Source: an uncultured Georgenia sp. (GTDB lineage: Bacteria > Actinomycetota > Actinomycetes > Actinomycetales > Actinomycetaceae). From it: DNA of 11,517 nt. This document shows positions 1-6,221 of the stretch, piece by piece (the first letter of the stretch is position 1; each line of letters starts with the position of its first letter). Position numbers and translations under genes: made by a program. Under the pieces are notes generated by a model. The model was not told the origin of the DNA. It ran no database searches and saw only the letters and a list, made by a program, of their open reading frames with translations. The DNA is taken from assembly GCF_937958535.1 (NCBI RefSeq), contig NZ_CALGNQ010000073.1, forward strand, positions 1-11,517, read 5' to 3'.

Positions 1-87
1 GTGTCCGAGGGGGGACTTGAACCCCCACGCCCTATAACGGGCACTAGCACCTCAAGCTAGCGCGTCTACCAATTCCGCCACCCGGAC
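1..87 (-). tRNA. tRNA-Leu, anticodon GAG
   Basis: This is a class II tRNA read on the minus strand with its 5' end at 87. The acceptor strand at 87-81 pairs with 9-3 over seven pairs, including one G-T. The anticodon loop is TTGAGGT (plus positions 55-49) on a five-pair CTAGC/GCTAG stem, so the anticodon is GAG and it reads CUC leucine codons. The long variable arm has a GCCC/GGGC stem with a short loop, typical of tRNA-Leu. The T arm is GGGGG-TTCAAGT-CCCCC. Position 2 gives the discriminator A. Position 1 is C, which could be the first base of an encoded CCA, but the rest lies outside the window. Confidence 0.95.
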
Positions 88-129
88 GAGTGGTCCGCCA
101 CCAGCCCGGGGCCGTTGGCGACGCCCGCA

Positions 130-160
130 AACATAGCACGCCGGATGGGCCCGGTTCGAA
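130..160 (-). promoter_or_regulatory. weak candidate promoter of the tRNA-Leu gene
   Basis: Read on the minus strand, TATGTT (135-130) matches the -10 consensus at four of six positions. It lies 42 bases before the mature tRNA 5' end, allowing a short processed leader. No good -35 hexamer is present. TTCGAA at 160-155, with a 19-base spacer, lies inside the perfect palindrome CGGTTCGAACCG (152-163). The assignment rests mainly on position and is tentative. Confidence 0.3.
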
Positions 161-300
161 CCGCGGAGCCCCGTTCCGGGCGGAGTGTGGCGAGAACCAC
201 GGACCACCCCAGGACGCGCCCGTCCCCGACCCTGCAGGAGCGGTCGTGTCACCGCTGCCCGAGAGCCGTCGGTGGGTCACACTGGGCACGTGCCGGACAC

Positions 301-307
301 GAGGAGG
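301..307 (+). promoter_or_regulatory. ribosome binding site deciding the AI-2E protein start
   Basis: GAGGAGG lies 8 bases before ATG at 316. It is a strong match to the 16S anti-Shine-Dalgarno and is the reason for choosing 316 over the in-frame ATG at 115, which would add 67 residues without such a site. Confidence 0.8.
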
Positions 308-315
308 ACCACCGG

Positions 316-1698
316 ATGAGGCTCTTCGGCAACGTGCGCAGGCGGCGTCCCTCGGCCCCCGCGACCGGGGAAGCGCGGCCGCCCACGCCGGGCGCGTCCG
401 AGCGGGTGCTGGGCCGTGCCGCGCGGATGCCCCGCCCGTCGTCGTCGGCCGCCCGTGTCTCGGTGCGGCGGATGCCGGAGCGTGCCCTGCACGACCGCGA
501 CCAGGTCGACGTCCCGCGGTGGCTGCGCCGCTACGGGACGATGGCGTGGCTGCTCATCGGGATCGTCATCGTCGTGGCGATGATCGTCTTCGCCACCACC
601 CGCATCCAGGCGGTGTTCATCGCCGTCTTCCTCGCCCTGGTCGTCACCTCGGTGCTCTACCCGGTGGTGACCTACCTGTCCCGGGTGATGCCGCGCCCGC
701 TCGCCACCGCCGTCACGCTGCTCGGCTCGGTGGCGGTGGTCGTCGGCATCTTCACCTACGTCATCTCCTCGGTGGCCGGCCAGTGGGAGGACCTCGCCGA
801 CCAGTTCGGCCAGGGCATCGACGACATCTTCGAGTTCCTCGAGACCGGCCCCCTGCCCGTCCACTTCACCCAGGCGGAGATCTACGACTGGATCAACGAG
901 CTCGTCGGCCAGGCGCAGGACTACGTCAGCCAGAACGCGGGCACGCTCGCCGGTCAGGTGCTCAGCAACGCCGGCGCGGTGGCGCTGCTGTTCACCGTGC
1001 TCGCACTGAGCATCTTCGTCACCGTGTTCTTCCTGCTGCGCGGCGGGGACATGTGGCGCTGGTTCCTCAACCAGCTGCCCTCCAAGTCGCGCGAGCCGGT
1101 GCACCGTGCCGCGAGTGCCGGCTGGTACACCTTCTCCGGCTACGCCCGCGGCACGGTGATCGTCGCCACCGCGGACGGCGTGCTCGCCTTCATCCTCCTG
1201 GCCATCGTCGGGGTGCCGCTCGCCGCGCCGCTCGCCGTGCTCGTCTTCATCGGCGCCTTCATCCCCCTCATCGGGGCCCCGCTCGCGATGATCATCGCCG
1301 CGGTGGTGGCCCTGGCCGCCGGGGGCATCGTCGACGCGCTCATCGTGACGGTCGGGATCGCGCTGATCGGGCAGATCGAGGGACACCTGCTCCAGCCCCT
1401 GGTCATGGGCAAGCAGGTGTCCCTCCACCCCGTGGTCGTCGCGCTGGGCGTCACCGCGGGCACCTTCCTCGCCGGCCTGCTCGGGGCGATCATCGCCATC
1501 CCGATCATCGCCGTCATCTGGGCGGTCTACTCGGCCCTCCACGAGCCCGACCCACCGATCGACGGCGACCTGCCCGACTCGCGGGTCATCGCCGAACGGG
1601 TCAGCCGGCGGCGCCAGCGCCACAACGAGCGCTCCCTCGGCGCCGGGAACGACGCCGAGGCGGACGCCGGCCCGGCACTCGGGGGCGTCCGGGCCTGA
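316..1698 (+). CDS. AI-2E/PerM-family transporter, multi-pass membrane protein
   Basis: The 460-residue product belongs to the AI-2E transporter (PerM/TqsA-like) family. Its cytosolic N-terminus of about 75 residues is rich in Arg and Pro. Hydrophobic segments follow near residues 76-97, 99-121, 129-151, 221-241, 279-303, 304-332, 338-353 and 373-409. The soluble domain typical of the family lies between the third and fourth segments (about 152-220). Family motifs visible are FIPLIGAPLAM, then EGHLLQPLVMGKQVSLHP, then GTFLAGLLGAIIAIP. The charged C-terminal tail of about 50 residues is low in complexity. The family name comes from autoinducer-2 export by E. coli TqsA. Other members have different roles, such as Na+/H+ antiport, and many are uncharacterised, so the substrate here is unknown. 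The gene appears monocistronic and converges on the debranching gene with 6 bases between stops. Confidence 0.9.
   Translation: MRLFGNVRRRRPSAPATGEARPPTPGASERVLGRAARMPRPSSSAARVSVRRMPERALHDRDQVDVPRWLRRYGTMAWLLIGIVIVVAMIVFATTRIQAVFIAVFLALVVTSVLYPVVTYLSRVMPRPLATAVTLLGSVAVVVGIFTYVISSVAGQWEDLADQFGQGIDDIFEFLETGPLPVHFTQAEIYDWINELVGQAQDYVSQNAGTLAGQVLSNAGAVALLFTVLALSIFVTVFFLLRGGDMWRWFLNQLPSKSREPVHRAASAGWYTFSGYARGTVIVATADGVLAFILLAIVGVPLAAPLAVLVFIGAFIPLIGAPLAMIIAAVVALAAGGIVDALIVTVGIALIGQIEGHLLQPLVMGKQVSLHPVVVALGVTAGTFLAGLLGAIIAIPIIAVIWAVYSALHEPDPPIDGDLPDSRVIAERVSRRRQRHNERSLGAGNDAEADAGPALGGVRA
1635..1691. terminator. two adjacent GC-rich hairpins, probable terminator of the minus-strand debranching gene
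   Basis: The first hairpin pairs CCTCGGCG (1635-1642) with CGCCGAGG (1653-1660) around a 10-base loop. The second starts at the next base: CGGACGCC (1661-1668) pairs with GGCGTCCG (1684-1691). Inside it, CCCG (1671-1674) pairs with CGGG (1680-1683), leaving a two-base bulge and a five-base loop. Both lie within the last codons of the AI-2E gene. For the leftward debranching gene they begin 13 bases after its stop, a normal terminator position. There is no T-run on either side, so this would have to be the U-poor kind common in GC-rich actinobacteria, or a Rho-assisted or RNA-stabilising structure. Confidence 0.5.
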
Positions 1699-1704
1699 GA
1701 CGAC

Positions 1705-3768
1705 CTACGGGGTGGCCGGCTCGGTCACCCGGACGGTGAGCGGCGCCGCCGTGTCCACGGTGGTGGTGCCGTCCTGCTGCACCGACACCGCCAGCTCGTG
1801 GTCCGCCACCCGCAGCCCGTGCACCTCGAGGTAGCGCTGGTCGGCGAGCGAGGGTGCCACGGTCAGGGTGCCGCCCGGCACGTCGGCGTCCAGCCCGAGC
1901 AGCGTGGACAGGACGACGACGGCGGAGGCCGCCGACCAGGCCTGCGGCCGGCACGCGGCCGGGTAGGGCACCGTCGCGGGCACCGTCCCGATCGCGTCGC
2001 CCGCGTAGAGCTCGGGCAGCCGGTAGTCGAAGTGCGGTGCGGCCTCGATGAGCGCCTGCGCGAGCTCGGCCGCCTCGGCATGGAAGCCGGCGCGGGACAT
2101 GGCGTGCATGACGATCGCGGTGTCGTGCGGCCACACCGAGCCGCCGTGGTAGCGCAGTGCCCAGTAGCCGCCGGAGCCGTGCGCGAGCGTGCGCATCCCG
2201 TAGCCGGAGGACATCGCCGCCGACCGCAGCCGCTCGACGACCGCACGCTCCTCCTCGGCGTCGAGCAGCCCGGAGCCGAGCAGGTGACCCATGTTCGACG
2301 CGACCCCGTCCACGGGGCGCTTCTCGCCGTCCAGGGCGATGGCGGGGTAGGCGCCGTCGTCGTCGTGGACCCAGAACCGCTCGCGGAACCGCTCGGCGAG
2401 CCGGGCCGCCCAGGTGCGCCACTCCTCACCGCCCGGCAGGCCGAGCTCGTCGAGCAGGGCCGCTCCCTTGAGCGCCGCCTCGTGGGCGTAGCCCTGGACC
2501 TCGCACAGCGCGATGGTGCCCTCGGCGAGCCGGCCGCTCTTCCACTGGATCGAGTCGTGGGAGTCCTTCCACCCCTGGTTGGCCAGGCCGTGCCCGGAGG
2601 TGTCGATGTACTCCAGGAAGCCGTCACCGTCGGCGTCGCCGTAGTCGGCCATCCACCGCAGCGCGGCCTGGAGGTTGGGGGCCAGCGCCTCCACCTCACC
2701 GCGGTCCATGCCCCACCGCCAGGCGTCGTGGAGCAGGCAGATCCACAGCGGGGTGGCGTCGATCGTGCCGTAGTAGGTGGGCGGCAGCGTCGTCGTCGCG
2801 TCGACGTTCTGGGTGGTGCGCCGCAGCTCGTGGAGGATCTTGCCCGGCTGCTCGGCGGTGGCGACGTCCTCCTTGGTCCCCTGGAACGCGGCCAGGGTGC
2901 GCAGCGTCCCGGCGGCGAGCCCGGTGCCCAGCGGCAGGAGCATGCGGGCCGCCCAGATCGAGTCGCGCCCGAAGAGGGTGAAGAACCACGGCGCGCCGGC
3001 GGCGAGGAAGGTCTCGTTCGGGGTGGTCGTCGTGCTCATCCGCAGCGCCCCGAGGTCGTCGAGGCTCTGCCGCACGAGGTTGGCCAGGCGGGTGTCGCCG
3101 GAGCGGACGGTGAGCCGGTGCCACGGCGTCGTCGAGGCCGGCGCGGGACCGACCACACCGCCCGGGTCGACGACGTCGACCCACCACTCGAGCGTGCAGG
3201 CGACCCCCGGCTCCACGTGGATGTCCCAGGTCAGCACCGGGGCCGTGGGGTCGCTGAGGTCGAGCGTGGCACCCGGGGCGTGGACCGTGGCCTCCACCCC
3301 GTCCTGCGACCAGCCGAGCACACCGACGGCGGTCTCGGTGGCGGGGAGCGGGTCGCGTCCCTCACCGGTCTTCACCAGGTCCATCGAGGCGAAGTCGGCC
3401 GCGAGCGTCACCCGGACCTCACCGGCGACGGCGCCGGCGGTCGCCGATGTCACGACGATGCGCTCGGACATCCACCCGGGCTTGACCGTGCGCCGGCGGT
3501 CGATGCGCACCGTCGGGTCGGCACCGCCGGGGTCGATGCCGCGCGCGAGCGCCACGACGTTGACCACCCCCGGTCCGTCGGTGCGCACCGAGATGACCTC
3601 GGGTTCCTCCCCGGAGATGGTGAGCTCCGCACGCGACACCACCCGCACGTCGCCGTGGAAGACCCCTTGGGCTCCGCTCGGGCGGATCTGCCCGTCGGGC
3701 GCGGACCAGGCCTGGGTGGGGGCGGCGAGTGCGGTGAGGAGGTCGTGGAGGAGAGGTTGGCGTGGCAT
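1705..3768 (-). CDS. amylo-alpha-1,6-glucosidase / glycogen-debranching-type glycoside hydrolase
   Basis: The 687-residue protein has a beta-rich N-terminal domain (about 1-230) like the debranching-enzyme N-terminal domain of bacterial amylo-alpha-1,6-glucosidases. A C-terminal alpha-helical-barrel catalytic domain follows (about 240-640). Seen motifs are GAPWFFTLFGRDS (Asp269), TYYGTIDATPLW, NQGWKDSHDSIQW (Asp402 and Asp405, candidate catalytic-site carboxylates), GGYWALRYHGGSVWPHD and FDYRLPELYAG. Family members hydrolyse alpha-1,6-linked glucose branches. This protein lacks the alpha-amylase-like transferase half of eukaryotic debranching enzyme. No signal peptide is seen, so it should act in the cytosol. 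The start at 3768 is the first ATG after a frame with no better start; GGAG lies about 11 bases upstream and is only a fair ribosome binding site. It is divergent from the lacI-transporter operon, so it may act on an imported oligosaccharide rather than only on glycogen. The exact substrate is inferred. Confidence 0.88.
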   Translation of the reverse strand: MPRQPLLHDLLTALAAPTQAWSAPDGQIRPSGAQGVFHGDVRVVSRAELTISGEEPEVISVRTDGPGVVNVVALARGIDPGGADPTVRIDRRRTVKPGWMSERIVVTSATAGAVAGEVRVTLAADFASMDLVKTGEGRDPLPATETAVGVLGWSQDGVEATVHAPGATLDLSDPTAPVLTWDIHVEPGVACTLEWWVDVVDPGGVVGPAPASTTPWHRLTVRSGDTRLANLVRQSLDDLGALRMSTTTTPNETFLAAGAPWFFTLFGRDSIWAARMLLPLGTGLAAGTLRTLAAFQGTKEDVATAEQPGKILHELRRTTQNVDATTTLPPTYYGTIDATPLWICLLHDAWRWGMDRGEVEALAPNLQAALRWMADYGDADGDGFLEYIDTSGHGLANQGWKDSHDSIQWKSGRLAEGTIALCEVQGYAHEAALKGAALLDELGLPGGEEWRTWAARLAERFRERFWVHDDDGAYPAIALDGEKRPVDGVASNMGHLLGSGLLDAEEERAVVERLRSAAMSSGYGMRTLAHGSGGYWALRYHGGSVWPHDTAIVMHAMSRAGFHAEAAELAQALIEAAPHFDYRLPELYAGDAIGTVPATVPYPAACRPQAWSAASAVVVLSTLLGLDADVPGGTLTVAPSLADQRYLEVHGLRVADHELAVSVQQDGTTTVDTAAPLTVRVTEPATP

Positions 3769-3796
3769 TCGTCCGTGCTCCGTAGCGCGTTGGGAC

Positions 3797-3826
3797 TTGA
3801 CAGTTGAACGTTCGAACAGGAATTCT
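3797..3826 (+). promoter_or_regulatory. candidate promoter of the lacI-transporter operon
   Basis: TTGACA at 3797-3802 is a perfect -35 hexamer. AATTCT (3821-3826), 18 bases downstream, is a three-of-six -10; TCTAGT (3824-3829) is a four-of-six alternative but with an over-long spacer. The -10 overlaps the opposite-strand -10 of the debranching gene, so the two promoters may compete. Transcription would start near 3833, about 40 bases before the lacI start. Confidence 0.45.
3806..3817. promoter_or_regulatory. overlapping palindromes, possible second operator
   Basis: Two perfect 8-base palindromes share four bases: GAACGTTC (3806-3813) and GTTCGAAC (3810-3817). They fall in the spacer of the rightward promoter and at the expected start of the leftward transcript, a position where a bound repressor would block both. 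Eight-base palindromes are common by chance, so this is the weaker operator candidate. The arrangement does not fit the actinobacterial SOS box, which needs a four-base spacer between GAAC and GTTC arms. Confidence 0.3.
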
Positions 3827-3850
3827 AGTCGTGCCACTTTGATCGATCCA
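3822..3850 (-). promoter_or_regulatory. candidate promoter of the debranching gene
   Basis: On the minus strand, TAGAAT (3827-3822) matches the -10 consensus at five of six positions. TGGATC (3850-3845), 17 bases upstream, matches the -35 at three of six. Transcription would start near 3815, giving a leader of about 47 bases. The -35 lies inside the GATCGATC palindrome, as expected for a repressible promoter. Confidence 0.5.
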
Positions 3851-3852
3851 AA
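3838..3852. promoter_or_regulatory. candidate LacI-family operator with GATCGATC core
   Basis: TTTGATCGATCCAAA is an imperfect palindrome. The core GATCGATC (3841-3848) is perfect, and the flanking TT/AA pairs match after one mismatched pair. LacI-family sites are typically palindromes centred on a CG step, which fits. It covers the -35 of the leftward debranching promoter and lies just downstream of the expected rightward start, so one bound dimer could repress both units. Binding by the adjacent regulator is inferred. Confidence 0.45.
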
Positions 3853-3860
3853 CCGGGACG

Positions 3861-3866
3861 GGAGGG
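3861..3866 (+). promoter_or_regulatory. ribosome binding site of the lacI-family gene
   Basis: GGAGGG lies 7 bases before ATG 3874. It supports this start, which also places the helix-turn-helix at the usual N-terminal position. Confidence 0.75.
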
Positions 3867-3873
3867 TTACGCG

Positions 3874-4866
3874 ATGCGCCGCCGCCGGGTGACGGTCACC
3901 GATGTCGCCGCCCGTGCCCGTGTCTCCCGGCAGACCGTCTCGAACGCACTCAACCGCCCCGAGATCGTGCGTCCCGCAACGCTGGCCCGGGTCCGCCAGG
4001 CCGTCGCCGAGCTGGGCTACCGGCCCATGCCCGCCGCCCGCCAGCTGCGCTCCGGACGGGCGCGCGCCATCGCCTTCGCGATGTCGGTGCAGCCCCTTCC
4101 CGGCACGGGCGTCACCGACCGCTTCCTGCACGAGCTCACCGCCGCGGCTCAGCACCGCGAGCACCGCGTGCTCCTCTTCGCGGCCGGCTCGGACGCCGAG
4201 GACATCGACGAGTACGAGGAGCTGCTCACCAGCAGCGTGGTGGACTCCTTCGTGCTGGCCGACACCCGCCATGGCGACCGCCGCACCGCCTGGCTCGCCG
4301 AACACGGGGCGCGGTTCGCCACCTTCGGCCGGCCCTGGGGCGTGCCGTCGGCAGCCCACACGTGGGTGGACGTCGACGGCGCCGCCGGGACGCACGCGGC
4401 CGTCGAGCACCTCGCGGCACGCGGCCACCGCCGCATCGGGTTCATCGGCTGGCCGGAGGGCTCCGGTGTAGGCGACGACCGTCGCAGCGGCTGGGCCCGT
4501 GGGCTCGCGGTCCTGGACGTCGCCCCCGACGGTCTCCACCGTGCGGTGGAGGACACCCCGACCGACGGGATGGACGCCGCCCGCTCGCTCGTCGCGGAAG
4601 GCGCCACCGCCCTGGTGTGCGCCAGCGACACCCTCGCCCTCGGCGCCTGGAACCTTGCCCGCTCGACCGACGTCGCCGTCGTGGGCTTCGACGACACCGT
4701 CGTGGCCCGCGCGGTCGGGCTGTCGAGTGTCGCGCAGCCCCTCCGTGAGGCTGCCGCCCGGATCGTCGACGCGCTGCTCGACGAGGCCGACGGGCCGCAA
4801 CACGTACTCCTCACCCCCACGCTCGTCGAGCGCTCCTCGAGCACTGCGGCGGGCCCGGAGCGGTGA
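3874..4866 (+). CDS. LacI-family transcriptional regulator
   Basis: The 330-residue length is normal for the family. The N-terminal helix-turn-helix (about residues 8-27, VTDVAARARVSRQTVSNALN) is followed by the ELGYRP segment (46-51) and the hinge AARQLRSG (54-61). The hinge includes the leucine that wedges into the operator centre in family members. The effector domain follows, with WVDVDG, HLAARGHRRIGFIGWPEG, the ALVCASDTLALG segment and VAVVGFDDT near the C-terminus. These are hallmarks of sugar-responsive repressors with a periplasmic-binding-protein fold. It is the first gene of a plus-strand run with a binding protein and two permeases, and is divergent from the debranching gene. It probably represses both arms until an imported sugar or its breakdown product binds. 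The effector is unknown. Confidence 0.92.
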   Translation: MRRRRVTVTDVAARARVSRQTVSNALNRPEIVRPATLARVRQAVAELGYRPMPAARQLRSGRARAIAFAMSVQPLPGTGVTDRFLHELTAAAQHREHRVLLFAAGSDAEDIDEYEELLTSSVVDSFVLADTRHGDRRTAWLAEHGARFATFGRPWGVPSAAHTWVDVDGAAGTHAAVEHLAARGHRRIGFIGWPEGSGVGDDRRSGWARGLAVLDVAPDGLHRAVEDTPTDGMDAARSLVAEGATALVCASDTLALGAWNLARSTDVAVVGFDDTVVARAVGLSSVAQPLREAAARIVDALLDEADGPQHVLLTPTLVERSSSTAAGPER

Positions 4867-4877
4867 CCCATCTGACG

Positions 4878-4883
4878 AAAGGA
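4878..4883 (+). promoter_or_regulatory. ribosome binding site of the sugar-binding protein gene
   Basis: AAAGGA lies 8 bases before ATG 4892 and favours that start over the in-frame ATG at 4922, which would leave an N-region with no basic residue before the hydrophobic stretch. Confidence 0.65.
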
Positions 4884-4891
4884 CAACTGCG

Positions 4892-6169
4892 ATGGCTTCG
4901 AGCACACGGCAGTACCGCCGCATGAGCACACTGCTGGCCGGCGCGTCCGCCCTCGTCCTGACCCTCGCCGCCTGTGGCAGCGGGTCGGGCTTCGACGACG
5001 ACGGGACGACTGACGACCCGGCCACCGGAGGTGCAGACGCCGGCGAGGCTTCCCTGGAGATCCTGATCGCCTCGAGCGGCGATGCGGAAACCCGGGCGGT
5101 GAAGGACGCCGTCGCCGCCTGGTCGGAGAGCTCGGGCGTCGAGGCGACGGTGAACGTCGCCTCGGACCTGCCGCAGCAGCTCAGCCAGGGCTTCGCGGCC
5201 GGGTCGCCGCCTGACCTGTTCTACGTGAGCACCGACCACTTCGTCGGGTACGCCGCGAACGGCTCCCTGCTGCCGTACGGCGACCAGCTCGACAACGTCG
5301 ACGACTTCTACCCGACGCTACGCGAGTCCTTCACCTACGAGGACGAGCTGTACTGCGCCCCGAAGGACTTCTCCACCCTGGCGCTGTTCATCAACAACGA
5401 GGCGTGGGCGGCGGCAGGGCTCACCGAGGAGGACGTCCCCGCCACCTGGGAGGAGTTGAGCGACGTCGCCGCGACGCTCGCGGAGACGAACGAGGCCGGG
5501 CTGACATTCGGGCCCGAGTGGCAGCGGGTCGGGGCATTCATGGCCCAGGCGGGCGGCTCCCTCGTGAGCGAGGACGGTACCTCGGCAACCGTCGACTCCC
5601 CGGAGAACCTCGAGGCGCTGACCTACGTCCAGGAGCTGCTCGACTCCGGCGCCGTCCGGTACCCCGCCGACATCGGCGCGGGCTGGGGCGGTGAGGCCTT
5701 CGGCACCGGCGCCGCCGCGATGACGATCGAGGGCAACTGGCTCGTCGGCGCGCTCGCCAACGACTTCCCGGACATCGACTACCGTGTCGTCCCCCTCCCG
5801 GAGGGGCCTGCCGGCCCCGGGACCCTGCAGTTCACCAACTGCTGGGGTGTCGCCACCGACAGCGCGAACCAGGACGACGCCATCGAGCTCGTCCAGTTCC
5901 TCACCTCCCCGCAGCAGCAGATGGAGTTCGCCCGCGCCTTCGGCGTCATGCCCTCCATCGAGTCCGCAGCAGACCAGTGGACCAGCGAGTTCCCCGAGCA
6001 GGCCGCCTTCCTCGAGAGCGTCGAGTTCGCCCAGGGCGTCCCGGCCGTCCAGGGCATCTCCGACGTCATCTCCGACTTCAACTCCCAGCTCGAGGGCCTC
6101 GCGGGCGGCGACCCGCAGGGCCTGCTGAGCTCGGTGCAGTCGACGCTGGACGCGACCCTCGCCCAGTAG
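4892..6169 (+). CDS. ABC transporter extracellular sugar-binding lipoprotein
   Basis: The 425-residue product is a family 1 (MalE-like) solute-binding protein. Its N-terminus is a lipoprotein signal: basic residues around 6-10, a hydrophobic stretch 14-27 and the lipobox LAAC with Cys28 as the predicted lipidated residue. An acidic Gly/Asp/Thr-rich linker follows. Family-typical stretches are PPDLFYVSTDH, LFINNEAWAAAGL followed by PATWEELSD, AAMTIEGNWLVG and the WGVATDS segment. Mature Cys155 and Cys317 are the only cysteines besides Cys28 and could form a disulfide if close in the fold. It would capture the ligand outside the membrane and deliver it to the two permeases encoded next. It starts 25 bases after the regulator stop, consistent with one operon. 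The ligand is not readable; an oligosaccharide, perhaps an alpha-glucan fragment, is inferred from the neighbouring debranching gene. Confidence 0.92.
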   Translation: MASSTRQYRRMSTLLAGASALVLTLAACGSGSGFDDDGTTDDPATGGADAGEASLEILIASSGDAETRAVKDAVAAWSESSGVEATVNVASDLPQQLSQGFAAGSPPDLFYVSTDHFVGYAANGSLLPYGDQLDNVDDFYPTLRESFTYEDELYCAPKDFSTLALFINNEAWAAAGLTEEDVPATWEELSDVAATLAETNEAGLTFGPEWQRVGAFMAQAGGSLVSEDGTSATVDSPENLEALTYVQELLDSGAVRYPADIGAGWGGEAFGTGAAAMTIEGNWLVGALANDFPDIDYRVVPLPEGPAGPGTLQFTNCWGVATDSANQDDAIELVQFLTSPQQQMEFARAFGVMPSIESAADQWTSEFPEQAAFLESVEFAQGVPAVQGISDVISDFNSQLEGLAGGDPQGLLSSVQSTLDATLAQ

Positions 6170-6210
6170 CACACAAGGCCCACGGGGTGACGAAGATCCG
6201 CACCGGCACC

Positions 6211-6217
6211 GAAGGAG
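6211..6217 (+). promoter_or_regulatory. ribosome binding site of the first permease gene
   Basis: GAAGGAG lies 4 bases before ATG 6222, a slightly short spacing but the only good site in the 52-base gap. No hairpin that would attenuate transcription after the binding-protein gene is evident in this gap. Confidence 0.6.
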
Positions 6218-6221
6218 ACTG

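Larger units (their letters stand above)
88..315. other. gap between the tRNA-Leu and AI-2E genes
   Basis: No gene is supported in these 228 bases. Two short perfect palindromes stand out: CGGTTCGAACCG at 152-163 and GGCACGTGCC at 285-294, the latter just before the ribosome binding site of the next gene. An open frame continues upstream of the AI-2E start into this gap. Its predicted residues (Arg/Pro/His/Ser mix, no hydrophobic segment) do not resemble the family, and it has no convincing ribosome binding site. No clear plus-strand sigma-70 promoter was found. Confidence 0.6.

Noticed and set aside
115..315. Upstream in-frame ATG that would lengthen the AI-2E protein by 67 residues
   Set aside because: The added residues look like translated intergenic DNA and lack a ribosome binding site, while ATG 316 has GAGGAGG at ideal spacing.
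1..315. Integrated element or attachment site at the tRNA-Leu gene
   Set aside because: No integrase gene, no direct repeat of the tRNA 3' end and no mobile gene are seen. The tRNA 3' end lies at the window edge, so the opposite side cannot be judged.
3806..3817. LexA/SOS box in the lacI control region
   Set aside because: GAAC and GTTC abut or overlap here, whereas the actinobacterial SOS box needs CGAAC and GTTCG arms four bases apart. A dnaE2 box, if present, would lie beyond the right edge.
3769..5025. Minus-strand open frame continuing upstream of the debranching gene, opposite lacI
   Set aside because: High GC suppresses stop codons on the opposite strand. The extension has no family resemblance, runs antisense to a clear LacI gene, and ATG 3768 begins the recognisable N-terminal domain.
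6170..6221. Attenuating stem-loop between binding protein and permease genes
   Set aside because: Only weak GGTG/CACC pairings can be drawn in these 52 bases; nothing exceeds what chance gives in GC-rich DNA.
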